Assembly: GCA_930367215.1 (NCBI GenBank)
Contig: OV884057.1
Location: 249,080,830-249,144,829, forward strand
DNA: 64,000 nt
Source: Pollenia angustigena
Taxonomy: Eukaryota > Arthropoda > Insecta > Diptera > Polleniidae
Direction of reading: 5' to 3'
The notes under the pieces are model-generated. The model had not been told where the DNA came from, did no database searches, and saw only the letters and a program-made list of their open reading frames with translations. Positions 21,104 through 33,558 of this stretch are shown piece by piece. The first letter of the stretch is position 1, and every line of letters begins with the position of its first letter. Position numbers and translations under genes: made by a program.

Positions 21104-22065
21104 CAGGGAAAGCAGAAATATGCAATTGCATGTTTTTCCTTGTGCGACTAATGAAGGCAGAAACAATATATTTATCCGTTTTAGAGCTTTTTATGAATTT
21201 TGGCATCGTTTTTATAGTGCATATTTTTGTATATTTTACCATTTGTAGCATATTTTAGTTAAAAGAGCCTTTTTACAGCATTTTTTAGGTTTATGGCGCA
21301 TATTTTGCATTTTTAATGCATATTTTGATACATATTCAATTTTTTTAGATGCCAACAATTACTTTAATTTCGACATCTATATTTAATTTTTACTCTTAAA
21401 TTGTAAGACAAAGCAGGTTGTCATTAAGAATAAATGTTATGCGATTTGTATCTAGACCAATCTTTTAGTATTCCGATCGACTCAGAATCACTTTTTAAGG
21501 TGATCTAACGATGTCCATCCATCCGCCTGGTTGTCTGTCCATGTTAGCCTTGTGCGCATAGTACAAGTTCCAATTTTGTAAAAATTTGATCAAATATGGA
21601 CGAAGTCTATGCAAATGGTGAGAATCGGTCTATAATTTCCCATCCAAATTAGACTCTTTGTGTCCGCAAGCTGTCCAATTAGGATGGTATTAAAATTAAA
21701 TTCGTGCCAAAAATATTTTACTTCAAATTAAATTATTTTCGAATCGGTTCACATTTGCTTAAAGCTCCCGTCCTTAACTAGCTTTAAATTCCTTTTAAAT
21801 GTTAACATTTGTTAAAAATTTAGCGACCGTTCCTAAAATCCCTTTAAGACAAAAACCCATATTGATGTTAATATCTAGATAATATCTAGCGCAAACATCT
21901 CTTATATGAATTTTAACCTTTTTTAGGTTTTTTTTTTAGATTTTGTTGAGCAATTTTAATTTTTAGGACATATTTTTAACATTTTTCAGGGCATATTTTC
22001 CAGTTTTTGATGCATATTTAAGGCGCATAAAAATTGTTTTTTAGAGCATATTTCTGGTTTCCCTG
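21104..22065. mobile_element. Non-autonomous hAT element with GCATATTT arrays
   Basis: The termini CAGGGAAAGCAGAAATATGC and GCATATTTCTGGTTTCCCTG are flanked by a perfect 8-bp duplication ATTATAAC (21096-21103, 22066-22073). GCATATTT recurs many times near both ends, separated by roughly 15-40 bp. No transposase. A DINE-like fragment (21455-21660) is nested inside. Confidence 0.95.
21455..21660 (+). repeat. DINE-1-like family 2 fragment nested in the hAT
   Basis: 'ccgatcgactcagaatcact', 'ctaacgatgtccatccatcc' and 'ggttgtctgtccatg' match the 1052-1364 copy in the same orientation. It is opposite to the outer host repeat. Confidence 0.7.
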
Positions 22066-22147
22066 ATTATAACAATTTTCAAAAGCCTTTTCTTATGGAA
22101 ATTGAAACATACAAAAATTTCATCAAATTAATTTCAAAATTGCGACC

Positions 22148-22373
22148 AGGGGCCTGATTCTGGCAGTCGTGATCGAGTACTTTCTCGATTCGAAAGCAAT
22201 TTAATATCTAATTATTTCAGCCAATGCGGAACGAATCGGAATTATTTTTTCAGTATTACAAAGCATTAATTTGAGTTTCACAATACTGAAAAATTTCGAT
22301 TAGTTTAGTATCTGAAATAAAATTGCTTTCGAATCGAGAAAGTACTCCATCACGACTGCCAGAATAAGGTCCC
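22148..22373. mobile_element. MITE, CTGGCAGTCGTGAT family, copy 1
   Basis: Long terminal repeats share CTGGCAGTCGTGAT and AGTACTTTCTCGATTCGAAA (complement at the right). It splits the host repeat between 'tgcgacc' and 'tgtattttgcgcacaagg', which are contiguous ('tgcgacctgtacc') at about 477-490. A second copy is at 58335-58523. Confidence 0.85.
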
Positions 22374-22558
22374 TGTATTTTGCGCACAAGGAGTACTATA
22401 CAGACAACCAACCGAACGGACGGACATCGTTAGATCGACTAAGAAAGTGATTTGGTATACTTACAGGTGGCTCAAAGACCAATGTTTTTATGTGTTACAC
22501 ACATCAGCACAAACGCATTATACCCTCTCCACTATTGTGTGGTGTGATTAGGTATAAT

Positions 22559-24879
22559 AACTATAAACTTGGAAAAAGTTTTCCTTCAAGAACTGCAGGC
22601 TATTTACATACATGCTCTCGTTGCATAAGTTGTGTGTTTATTTTTCCTAGATTTTGTATGTTAACAGTATAATCGAATTGAATGGATCCGATACTACTTT
22701 GTCATCCTTATTTTTATTTTTTTTTGTTTGTTCCTTTTAAGTGGTTCTACTAAATATAAAAACTTAAAACGACTATTGAGCCCAAGAAGTGTTGAAAAGA
22801 AAAAAAAAAAAATAACATTTTAAATATTTTCATTTCTTTTAGAAAATTGTTGTTGGCGTTGTACAAACATTTTTGTCGTCTCAGTTGACGTTGTGGTATC
22901 ATGGTGTCATTGTGTTCATGTTGTTTTATTTACTTGTTAATTTCATTCAAGTGTTAGAATGACTTTATGAATTGACGTAATTGGTCATGCTGCGCAGCCT
23001 TTTCAATTCTCTGTGTTCTTAAGAGTCCTGTCGTTACTTTTATACCTTTTTTTATTATAGAATTTATTCAGGTCTTTTAATGCGACATTGTTAGCATTTT
23101 GTAGCACTTGTTGATTATTATTGATAACCCAGAGAACATTCGTTATAGTTTAATACGTCATCAAAAATACACAGAAACAAATTAAACTACATAATTAAAA
23201 ATTAAACTAAAAAAATCCGTTTTAACAAAAAATTTTATCAAGTGAGTAAAACGTTTACTTCTATCAACAAAATTTTGAGGAAAATATTGTTAACATTAAA
23301 AAGTATTTAATTGATAATTTTTATTTGTTAACTGGTGAAAATTTAATTAACTTTTTAATAATTATTTTATGGTATATGGACATTTCCGTCAAAAGGTCCA
23401 CCGTGACCGAAAGTTTAAAAGTTATTAAAAGCTGATTGTTTTACGATATTGTTATAGAGAAATATTTAGATTTTACTTATTTTATAAATTCACCCATACA
23501 TTTGTTCACTACAGACTTTTATTTGTAAGAATATTTTATTGTATGTTTTCTTTAATATTATCTTCCTTAAAAGAGGTGATATTTGATAAAAATTATTCCA
23601 AAAAAATGTTCTTACATGGTCTATAATCTTATACCCTTTATACACTTGTATACATTTTGAAGGAACGCATGGAAGATGTTGAAAATGTGAAATACGTGTT
23701 TACACTTAAAGCATCTAACATCCACTATCAATAAAAAATGTCACCATTTCTGAAAAAAATTTTTTATTTTTTTTAAATACTTTTTTTCTACAAAAGTGTC
23801 AACATTTAAAAAGATAACACCAAAATGTATTTCTAATTCATTTTGTTTAGTAATTTCAGCAAAATTAAGCAAAATAAGGCAAAAAAGGAAAAACTTGAGA
23901 AATGGTAACGCTGCTTTCAAAGCAACTTCCATTTTGTCAGTGATGTCACAATAATAATAGAATTTATTGCCACGTTTCTAGTGATGACACTTAAAGAATC
24001 GAAAAATGTAAAAGGGAACAAAATGAGATAGAAACATTCTGTAAAGATGTTGAAAAATTTAGATTTTTAGCCTTCTGTATTTCCTATGGGAAAATTCCAA
24101 CATCTTCGCAAATTGATGTTAAATGTTGACAGGAAGAGTTCAAAGAGCAATATGTTTTTCGGATTAACGGTAAATTTTTATTTTGCTTTAATCATTATTC
24201 AGTTAAATTATTATGAAAAAAATTTCACGTTCGAAATGTCACGTATCGACACAGATTTTGGCTTAAAAAAAAGAAAATACAGAAGATTTTGGAATCAAAC
24301 CAAAGTCTATTTAATGTTACATTGCTACGTAAAATTCTGAAAGTAGTTTGACTAAAAAATTGTGCCAGGTTTCGCTGAATTACGCCTTTTTATACATGGT
24401 CACGAAAACTACTTCTATCTTTTTCACGATCAAACCGCTAATTCTTTTGCCATTATCTTTGATCTAGAATCGCGCCCTCCATAAACTTTAGCACAGATAA
24501 CAGTGCTTTCTTAGTGCTATAATTTAAGGGTTAGAGAACGTAAAAATATTTGTTGTTTAAAATGTTATTGCATTTTTGATGCGTACGACTGTCACGTTCA
24601 ACACTTTGGATTTGCCCATATGTCATTTTTTGTCATTTCTTTAATTATTTCGTTAAAAAACAGTACCTTGTTTACAACCTAGAATAAATTTTTTAATAAG
24701 CTTAGCGAATATGTGGCAGAAACTATTCGAAATACTTAATGAATGTTCCAAAAATTGGACGTAAAATGTGACTAAGTGGATATAAAAGTGCACTTTCAAT
24801 CCATCTGCTCAAGCCTCTTGAAATACCAGACACTAGGGCTTTTTTATGAATTAAAGCTTAGACTAAATTGACAGTGTTA
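22559..24879. other. Nothing recognised
   Basis: Several short frames without family signature on either strand. I see no TIR pair, RNA gene or conserved exon. Confidence 0.45.
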
Positions 24880-25372
24880 AGGAACATATTAAAGATATCA
24901 GTAAAAAGATCTGGTTGAAAAGTTAAAAAAAAAGTTTTAGCTCGTAATACCGGATTACAAGATTTATTTAAATAAGAAATAGTATATTTGAGTAGTCCAC
25001 TTGCAAACATCGCTAAGTTAAAAAAAAATAAAACTTTTGCAAAAGACACAATTATTTGTATTTTTAAATGCCTCTCTAAAACTCCGTAAGTTACGCACAA
25101 TTTCTGGTTAATTATTCTATACTCCTGCAAAACTCTTTTTATGGCTTGGCATTTCATTTTAAAAAAGAACTGTTTTAATCGATTTTCTCAGAATTTGTTT
25201 TTTTTTTAATGAAAGTTAGACGGATGATTTTATTGACAACCTTTCTCCATCTGAACTATTGGCGTTCAAATATGCTCCAGTTACATCTTGCGATGTTGAA
25301 ATAGTGTTTTCCATTTATTGAACTGTTTTATGGGATAACAGGAGATTATTTATTTTTGACAATTTAAAATAA
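24880..25372 (+). pseudogene. hAT transposase remnant, C-terminal part
   Basis: The clearest part (25223-25372) reads IDNLSPSELLAFKYAPVTSC, DVEIVFSIY, TGA, then TVLWDNRRLFIFDNLK and TAA. 'FKYAPVTSCDVE..FS' followed by 'DNRR..F..NL' is the hAT dimerisation signature. Upstream, KVLARNTGLQDLF at about 24.93 kb resembles the 'KN.G' segment that precedes it in the same group. Several stops make it a dead copy. No terminal repeats were identified. The 99-residue minus-strand frame over 24858-25157 is antisense to it. Confidence 0.75.
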
Positions 25373-25423
25373 TAAATGGTTCTTAAATAACAACGTTTTT
25401 ACTTTTGTCATTTTGTGCAATTT

Positions 25424-26156
25424 TTATACCCTCCACCACAATTAGTTGTGAAGAGGGTATATTAAGTTTGTCATTCCGTGTGAAACTTTTTTATTATTCA
25501 TCTCAGATCCCATAAAGTATATATATTCTGGGTCCTTGAGTAATTCTAAGTCGATTTAGCCATGTCCGTCTGTTGAAAACACGCTCACTTTCAAAAAACT
25601 AAAAAAAAACTAAACAACCTTGGTGCCAAATTGCTTGTAGTTATCCTAAGCAGTTTGGGATTGAAATCCAGCAAAATCGGTTCAGTAGGACCAGAGCTAT
25701 TGATAATTTTGTTACAAAAAATAACATAAATGCTGGAACAAGGCACGGAATGAGATAAGATTTTGCAAAAATTTGTTTTATTTGACTGGAAATTCGTGAA
25801 GATCCGTCCATAATTTACCCTAAGCCCCATATAAACACTATTCCCGGAAAACCGTTTAGTACGCCTAAAACCGTAAAAAATAATGCAATCATAACAAATT
25901 TTGGCTCGTCACAGTTTTATAGGACTATAAATGATACTGTGAAATTTCGTTAAGATCGGTACATAATTTACCCTAGGCCCTATAGAAACCCTACTCCCGG
26001 AAGACAGTTTAGTACACCTAAAACCATAATTAATAACAAATCGTCACAGTTTAAGATAATAATAACATCATACAGATATTACTCCTTAAACATTCGAACT
26101 GTCGGTGGAGGGTATCAAAGATTCGGCACAGCCGAATATAGCACTCTAACTTGTTT
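25424..26156 (+). repeat. DINE-1/Helentron-like repeat, family 1
   Basis: It starts at 'ttataccctccaccaca' with 'gaagagggta' shortly after. It carries 'gtcgatttagccatgtccgt' and ends 'gattcggcacagccgaata' then 'cactctaacttgttttt'. ATTCGGC-ACA-GCCGAAT forms a perfect 7-bp hairpin close to the end. An inverted copy lies at 53207-54007. Confidence 0.8.
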
Positions 26157-26468
26157 TTTATATGTTTGCTTGCCATTTTGCCAGCCCTGATTATCACAAA
26201 TTTTTTAATTCAAATTAATTTTTACTTTTTTCTATGTAAGAATCATAAAATGTTAGTGATTTGTAGGAAAATTATTAATTTTTCTTAATATGTATTTATT
26301 ATATAAGAGAGATGAATTGTAATCCAGTTTAAATCATAAGGAACATACTTTAATTCATCCGAGAGAGAATTTTGTGTATCAATTTTGTTTATATGAAATT
26401 TTGACATTTAGAGTGACAAAGTTCATAAGGAGGGTTCACAGCTGAACCGAAGCAAGTCATGAAATATA

Positions 26469-26569
26469 AATAAAAATTCCCCGGGAGTTTTTTCCCTTTT
26501 CCCATTTTTACAATTAAATTAACATAGGAAAAATGGGAAAAGGGAGAAAACTCCCGGGGAATTTTTATT
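26469..26569. mobile_element. Hairpin MITE with CCCGGG arms
   Basis: About 41-bp arms, AATAAAAATTCCCCGGGAGT at the left and ACTCCCGGGGAATTTTTATT at the right, with one mismatch. The loop is only about 19 nt. No ORF. Confidence 0.8.
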
Positions 26570-26652
26570 CATAATTGGGCTGTATATATTTCTGTGGGCG
26601 TATGGAAAAACTAGTTAACTCACCTTTTTGAAAACACGAGAAAAACACACTA

Positions 26653-26873
26653 AGGCCCGTTTTCACAACATACCGATAGCTAAAAGTAGACTGTAACCGG
26701 CCTTATAAAAAGTGTTCCATTATTAAAATTTAAGTTTAACCTAAAGTGATCGATAAAGTAAATTAAGGTTCATTCTACCTGGTAGGTAAAAGTAAAGTTG
26801 TAATAATGGAACACTTTTTAAACGGTCGATAAAATCCTACCTTTAGCTATCGGTAAGTTGTGAAAACGGGCCT
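26653..26873. mobile_element. MITE, AGGCCCGTTTTCAC family, TA duplication
   Basis: Inverted repeats of about 80 bp start AGGCCCGTTTTCACAAC at the left, with the complement GTTGTGAAAACGGGCCT at the right. They share GATAGCTAAA and AAAAGTGTTCCATTATTA further in. TA flanks both sides (26651-26652, 26874-26875). The family also includes 6398-7672. Confidence 0.9.
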
Positions 26874-26875
26874 TA

Positions 26876-29800
26876 AAGTTTTAAACATATTTTGCTAATT
26901 ATTTAATATGAATTTATGTTACTATGCATGCGCATTAAACAAAACATAATTTAAAATTATGTTAAAGATTTCTGGTACCATTAAACTGATTTTTGGGCAT
27001 TAAAACCGAAAATCAATGTCAGTTATCTTGTTTTTTTTTCGAAAAATTGAGTTATCTAGTTTTTTTCAGAAAAAAATGTTTGTTTTCAATTTATTTTAAA
27101 ATTTTTCGGAATTAAGGCAACTTAAGTAATGATTTGTGGAAAAACATTAACTACTTGACTCAGCAATTTAATTTAACGGTTTTTCACGAAAAAATGTAGT
27201 AAACCAGTAGCCCGTTTCTGTATTTCTCACATCGTAAAACTTTTCTCATGAAACGTGTGAATTGCAACAAAAATAGTGCGAAATGAAACAAAAAATGGTT
27301 TTTCTCACACAAGTGTTTCTGTATCTTTTTTTTGCGAGAATTATCTGTCATTTAAATAATTTTCCAGCAATTATTGGAAGGATGCGAGAAAAAGTGTTTC
27401 CATAACAATATTTTGCGAAAAGTTTCTTTCAAGAACTGTCAAAATAAGTTTTGAAATTGGTGGCGAGAAAAACAAAATGTAGATATTTTGAATTTAAAAT
27501 ATGTTTATATACTATTTTTTTAAAATAAATAAAAACATAGAAGGAATATAAATGATGAATTTGTGTCAAAATCGTCAATTTCCTGAGAAAAAAATAAAGA
27601 AGATCTTCTTTTTTGTTTTAAAAATCGTGCAATTTAAAATCAATTTTAAACAAATTTGTTTCGACTTTTATTAAAAAATAATCAAACAAAAACATAGTTA
27701 AAGTTCATGGGTATTTAATAATTTCATTAAATTTATATTTATTTTGTTAAGCTGGAGGATTATTTTTTAAAAAATTATTTATTTTCTTTAATCCGATAAC
27801 AATTTAGAATTGTTATTTTTCCCTGGAGAAGTTACACAAAGGCATGAGAAAATCGTTTTAAACAAAAAATAAAATAAATATTTTTACAAAAGCAAAAAGA
27901 AACCAAACTTAATAAAATAAACATACATCCTTTTTTTAAATAAATATATACATATTTACAAAAACCGAGATCAAAATGGAAAATTTTTAAATTAAATCAG
28001 CTTTGATAACAGTATTATAAATATTCTGGGTTTTTATGGAATCGATACTGACAATGTTGTTTTATATTTATATCGTATGTAGTCCGAAATAGTATATTAT
28101 TGAAATTTAACTATATCAGTTCACAAATGGCTGAGATATAAATCTTTAATTTACCTATTCCTATAATCTTTTTCTTTTTTACCTGAAGTAGACTTAGTAG
28201 AATACCTGGTAGTTAAAATTAAAAAAATCGGTTCATAAATAAACGGGTTAAAGACCCAGTAAAATCTTCGCCTACAAAATAATATGTTAAGTAATCAGAA
28301 ACACATAAAAGCACTACATACAATTCTACTGAAAAACTAATGAATTTTACAAGGGTTGTGCCAAAATGAACAAATTCAAAAGTAAGTAATTTTTTTTATC
28401 TAAATACATCCAGAAAAAAGTAGTTATCGAAGTTCTTATGGAAGAAAGCTACTAAATACCGAGTGAAAGAAGCTATCCATTTTTAAAAAGTTTTTACTGG
28501 GAGACAAACAAATTTCTTTCTTGCCGGAATAATGGTTTTGGCACAAAAGTGTACATATAAGATAAGAATATCAAATATCAATCATATTTTGTATATGTAT
28601 ATAGGAAGTATAAATCTTCAAAATAAGACGGTCCATTACTTTCCCTCGAAATTTTGCTTTTGCCGATACATTTTTTAGCAATTTCGAGGACAATTTTCAC
28701 AATAGGGATAAATATAAAAATTTAACCCTTGTTTCTAAAGATATCTTTTTTTCTAATAAACAAACATATAAAAACATTAACAATTGTCTTATTTCGAAGA
28801 CTAAGGGGCTTATAGTGTAAAACGCAACGCCAACAATTTCATTAAAAGCAAAAACAAAATCAAAAATATTTTATAAATTTGTTGTTGCTTTCTACAGACA
28901 TTCATATTATTTTTTTTTTCAATTTTCAACGCCACAAAATAGAAGTGTTTGAAATTTAAAAATTCAAGATGAGTTTCTATAGAAAGTAACAACAAAATTA
29001 TAAAATATTTTTAATTTTGTTTTTGCTTTCGTCACTTTTTTAGAAAAAGTCATCAAAACGTCACTTTGTTAATATCGGAACAAAAATTCGTCAAGATGAC
29101 GATAACTCGTCAAATCTGGCAGCCCTGTTTTTATTATATTTATTTCTTTTGTTGACGTATGTATGTAGTTTGGCGAATCAAATTGAAAAAGTATGATCAA
29201 GGTAACTAGAATATTTTCGAGTTTCAGAACACCATAAAATAAATCTGGCGTTTGGAGATTTCAAATCTTGCGATTGTCAGAACATGACTGTACATATGTA
29301 TGTTTGTGACAGCGACACTACAGTGTAGAGTTTAATAATTTTTCATTGCTATAAGTGTGTGTTCAAATGGATTTGTGCAGGGCTCTACTACATATACATA
29401 CAAGTGTCCTTCACAATGCACTTTGTGATAAAAATTACAAAGTTCAATCTAAATAGACCTTCAACACGTCCTTAAGAGAAACTATAACAACAGCATTAAA
29501 GTATTCTGCTTCCTGCCATGCTTGTCTAAACACAACTGTCATTGATTTTGGTTTTGCCCCTTTTTTATTTTTCTTACATTTATTTATTAAATATAATTTA
29601 TTTTTTTCACATTTTTCTTTAGTTAATTGAGAATAAAAATAATTAACTAGGTACGCACTTGATTTCTAAGGTTGAGTTCTCAGTTGAGGAAATAGATAAA
29701 AGTTTTTCTCTTCCTAATGAGAAATCAGCGAATTAGTGTTTTTTTTATTAACATTTTATTTAATTTTAATGCAATTTGTGCAATTGCTTAGATTTACTAC

Positions 29801-30111
29801 GTTTTTAGCTTAGATTTCTGTTAGGGACGTTTTATTTATTATTTATTTTTAGAATCAGTGCAAAGGTAAAACATGTTTGCATAGCACTTGTGCATAGTAA
29901 TTTCTGTTGTAATGTTGTTTGGAAGAACTTACTTAATACTTAAGATGGCTGTTAAAATTTATTTAAGAAAGAAACACTGAATTTCTGATTTAATTTTTAC
30001 AATAGTTATCTAATCCTTGTATTACAACTTTTCAGTTGAAATAAGAAAAAATATTAAAGCCCCTCTTACTCGGGTGGTTTTTACTTCGGGCCTGTCAAAA
30101 TTGTTGTTTTG
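26876..30111. other. Nothing recognised
   Basis: Over 3 kb of AT-rich sequence. 'tctggcagccctg' at about 29.1 kb could be a lone hAT-type end, but no partner was found. Short frames are not convincing. Confidence 0.45.
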
Positions 30112-30254
30112 GTCTGGGTTCACACTATGAATGTTTTCTTTCAGAAAGTCTTAGTTTGTTAGACAGAGGGGTGGGGAAAGTGGCATATATTCTTCCCCTC
30201 TCACCAATAAACTGAGACTTTCTGAAAGAAAACTTTCATAGTGTAAACCCAGAC
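30112..30254. mobile_element. MITE, GTCTGGGTTCACACTATGAA family
   Basis: About 45-bp inverted repeats (GTCTGGGTTCACACTATGAA at the left; TTCATAGTGTAAACCCAGAC at the right) with a short centre. 143 bp. No certain duplication. Confidence 0.85.
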
Positions 30255-30427
30255 TAACATAAGGTTTATAATATTGGATCACAAAAATGTTTATTTGGCC
30301 ATCTTGAAATGTGTTTCTTTAAATTCGAACATACCAATTTAGGGCATAATAATGAAACGTGTTTTATGCATGTAGATATGTATACATAATTTTTATTAAA
30401 TGGTGAAATGAACATACATATAATGCA

Positions 30428-30490
30428 TTTTTTTAATTTGAACGTATTTTTCACAATTTTAACGCGTTGTTCTTTCGTAAAGCGCTCCAT
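30428..30490 (-). pseudogene. Mariner-like transposase N-terminus fragment
   Basis: On the minus strand an ATG at 30490-30488 opens MERFTKEQRVKIVKNTFKLK. This matches the start of the helix-turn-helix DNA-binding domain of mariner-type transposases (ME.FT.EQRV.IV). The resemblance stops after about 16-20 residues, where AT-rich sequence follows, so this is the 5' stub of an internally deleted element. Neighbouring sequence (30254-30440) resembles part of 12265-12560. Confidence 0.6.
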
Positions 30491-31077
30491 TTTTAATAAT
30501 CGGAATAAACATATGTGACAGCTGCAAAATTTTAGAGTTGCCACTTGCACAAAAAACTATTACTCTAAATTTAAAAAGTGCACACTTACTGATAATAAAG
30601 AGGTAATGTATGTATGTATGTTTGTTTGTAGGAGGTAATCTCGGTAATGGCTGAGCTGATCTTTGTGAAACTTTTACAGTAACGGATGGTCTGGGTAGTG
30701 CTATAGGCTATATATTTTTGCGCAGAATTGGTGAGTTTAGCGTAACAAAAAATTGAATTCTGTATATCTGAAGAATGACAGTAGCTTAAGTTTCCAAATT
30801 GGGTGCAAATAGCTCAGCTATCAAAGAAATATATGTATAATTTCAAAATAAAATATACACGAGAATCACAACTAGGAGCTCATGTTCTCTGTGATTCTTT
30901 ACCCTAAACGAGTAAAGGCCCAACTGTCAAAAAAAAAAATCTGTCATAATTCGTGGAAGTAATTGATATTTTCCAAGATGCCGAATAAAAGTGTTAAAAG
31001 TGAATTAACTGATTATTTAATTTAAAACGAATTGAATGGTGTTATTTTCATCATAATATTCGACTACAAAAAGTTAC

Positions 31078-31152
31078 CTCAAAATGGCGTTTGTCTGCCA
31101 AAAAGTCGAGTATTTTATTAACTTCAGCTTCTGTCCATTTTTTTGCCCCCAT
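31078..31152 (-). CDS. Possible first exon with Myb/SANT-like start
   Basis: The minus strand has ATG at 31152 and 25 codons, MGAKKWTEAEVNKILDFLAD then KRHFE, followed by GTAACT. 'KWT..EV..ILDFL' resembles the first helix of Myb/SANT-like domains common in PIF/Harbinger accessory proteins and some fly regulators. No second exon was identified downstream. The LTR retrotransposon (31257) is inserted about 100 bp upstream, in what would be its leader or promoter. Host gene versus TE remnant is undecided. Confidence 0.3.
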
Positions 31153-31256
31153 TTCTTTTTTAATAACTTTTTTTCATTGAAAACACATTCTTAATATGAA
31201 TTTTTTCTTTTTTAAAGATTAAATTAGAAAGAAGTTATCTTTGAAATTTTGTAACC

Positions 31257-32967
31257 TGTGAGGTCGGAATTTGTATACATATGTTTAATTTATAACTTGT
31301 TTATTTGTTTTGTTTTAAATATATAGTAGGTTTTGTAAATTAATCAATTTGAATTTTCTATGAAAATTTTCATTTATAAAGAAAATTTTCAAATAAAAAG
31401 ACAGTTTATTTAAAAAAAAAATAAATAAAAAATATAATTTTTGAATAATTGAAGCTATAAGATTTGTACGAAATAATAGCTAAATTTGGAACATAATAAG
31501 GATTTAATATAATATAATTCACGCGGGGGAAAAATTCGGAGATACGGTAAATATTCCATTGTCTTTAGGCTTTGATATACGTTAATTTTTTTTATATATG
31601 TTTTATAGAATCGGAAGATTGACAAACATTTTACTGGAAAGGAAATATCATATATATGAAAGGAAAGAGTTTTTTTTTTTTTATTTGCCAAAGTGCCAAA
31701 TACCTTTCGTGGCGGATTTTCCCAACAGAGCCGAGGGAACTACGGTTTTATTACCTTAGGATTTCCCACGGATCTGGGCTTGGCAAATTTCCGTTTTTAT
31801 TCTGATCGATGCATCATTATTATTAAAAGTGTTCCTATTTTGTTTTCCATAAACAATTTATAAGATAGTGGTTATTTTGAATTGGCAATAGTTTAAATGA
31901 TATCAAGCTATTAATAACGTTAAATTTCGTGATTTTTATTTTGTTTTTAAATTTAAATATTTGTTTTTTTTCTTTGTTTTTTGTTTGTTTAAAATTTATA
32001 TTTAGTAATTTAAAAGTGTTTCACTCGCTAACATCACAAACAATTTTACAAATCTGCATAATTTTTCCAATTTAAAGTGGAGTAACAAAATATGTAACTT
32101 AAAAGGAGACTCGTAAATCAGGCCTGAAAACAACGAGGGACATCCGGTGAGTTTGGTTAAGTTTTGTTTTAAATTGGAATTTTAATACACTTACATTTTT
32201 TTAAATTTTTTTTTATTTTTATTTAATTACAAGTGGAAACATAAGAACTAAAAGGAAAAATAAATGAGTAAAAATAATATATTAAAGTTATTTATGTTTT
32301 TATAAATACATATTATTATTTATTTATTTTTTTTTATTCCACTATTACAATATAAATAATTACCAAAATTTAAGTTTTTTTTTTATGCTTAAATTTGGTT
32401 ATTATGTTAAACACTTTAGCAATATAAATTAATATTTTTATCCAATCATTATCTCAGTTATTTTGTTTATATCTCAAAAATAATAATTCATTTCGTATAC
32501 CATCGGAAAATTTAACTTAGTTTTGTTAATATATGTATTTATGTATATGATTTGTTCTTTTGTTGATTTGAAAATGTTTGTCAAATAAATTTTTTTTTTT
32601 AGAAAGGATGATAAATTAGAAAATTTTATAATTTATTCCATGAAACGTTAAGGTGATTTAGGTAAGAGAAAGTAGGGCTACTGCGGAATCATGATAAAAG
32701 TAGCAAGGTGGGAGGGTATAGAAAATCGAAAGGGCAATACCATCTGTTCCTTTTTATTCGGAGTAGTTACATCTGGTTATTTTATTTTTATTTATTTTTT
32801 TTTTTTTTAACTTCGACGTATTTGCTACCTAAATTTTAAAATTTATGAAGCGAACCGAAGCCTATCTCAAAGGAAACAAGAACCATCCCAATTTTCCCTG
32901 AGCACGGCCGGATTCATAGGTAGCCCAGTTTCCGGAAAGGTAGGGCCCTCTGTGGTGGTTCGTCACA
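31257..32967 (+). repeat. 5' LTR
   Basis: 1711 bp, TGTGAGGTCGGAATTTG..GGTTCGTCACA. It has the same length as the 3' LTR, with a constant 6826-bp offset at both ends and no difference noticed in the stretches compared. AATAAA-type motifs lie near 31.41 kb. A small minus-strand frame occurs in both LTRs and has no recognised meaning. Confidence 0.95.
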
Positions 32968-32977
32968 TAATATTAAA

Positions 32978-32995
32978 TGGCGCCCAACGTGGGGC
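32978..32995 (+). promoter_or_regulatory. Primer binding site, tRNA-Lys
   Basis: TGGCGCCCAACGTGGGGC, 18 nt, is complementary to the 3' end of tRNA-Lys (CUU type). This is the same primer site used by Osvaldo-group elements and some retroviruses. It starts 10 nt after the LTR, a wider gap than the few bases usual in this class. Confidence 0.9.
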
Positions 32996-33558
32996 GTCAG
33001 CTTTATCATTTGGCTTTAGCTAAAAGAAAATTGTTTATTTTGACACCTGCTGATGTTTCACAATAATATTGGCGTGAAGTCGATTTTTTTTTTTTTTTTT
33101 TTTTCTATATAATTTTTTTTTTTTTTTGTAATTTTCTTAGTTAATTATTACAAAAGGTGCTGTTAGATTTGGTGAGATTTTAGGTCTGTTTTTCTCTATC
33201 GGACTTATACCTGCAAACTACAACATATATCATTTTGTCATGTTTATTTTTTTTTAAATTTCACTTTATTTCTATTACGGTTGAGATTTTTGTATTTGGA
33301 AATAGCTTCGAATACTTACTCTCGTATAGAAAAGGAGGTTTAATTTTTTTTTTAGTTTCGAATTGAAACTTTGATTTTTACTATTTTATTCTGATGATAA
33401 GTAGTATACTTAGTTCAAAATTCCATTCATTTACTTTAATCTTATTTTGTTGTGATGTAATTACTAACCGATAGTTTTTTTTATTATTTAATTACCTAAT
33501 TTACCTTGACAAAGTAGTGGAATATTCAGTTATTTTTTTTTTCTTTCAATAAAATAAA

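Larger units (their letters stand above)
20511..22558 (-). repeat. DINE-1/Helentron-like repeat, family 2, longest copy
   Basis: It begins (its 3' end) 'acaagtaagaaagtatagtc' and ends near 'ccctctccactattgtgtgg'. It contains the 'gcgcacaagg' and 'acggacatcgttagatcgac' blocks. It hosts a hAT element (21104-22065) and a MITE (22148-22373). Short frames such as 20898-21248 are not conserved genes. Confidence 0.75.

Noticed and set aside
20898..21248. 116-residue plus-strand frame
   Set aside because: It spans the junction of a DINE-like repeat and a hAT element, so it cannot be an ancestral gene.
23741..23932. Minus-strand frame starting with a hydrophobic, signal-peptide-like stretch
   Set aside because: Considered as the missing first exon of the left-hand host gene, but there is no fitting phase-1 donor and the composition is that of AT-rich non-coding DNA.
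24858..25157. 99-residue minus-strand frame
   Set aside because: It is antisense to a plus-strand hAT remnant that has recognisable motifs.
31455..31691. 78-residue minus-strand frame, repeated at 38281-38517
   Set aside because: It lies wholly inside the two LTRs and is repeated only because the LTRs are. No family signature.
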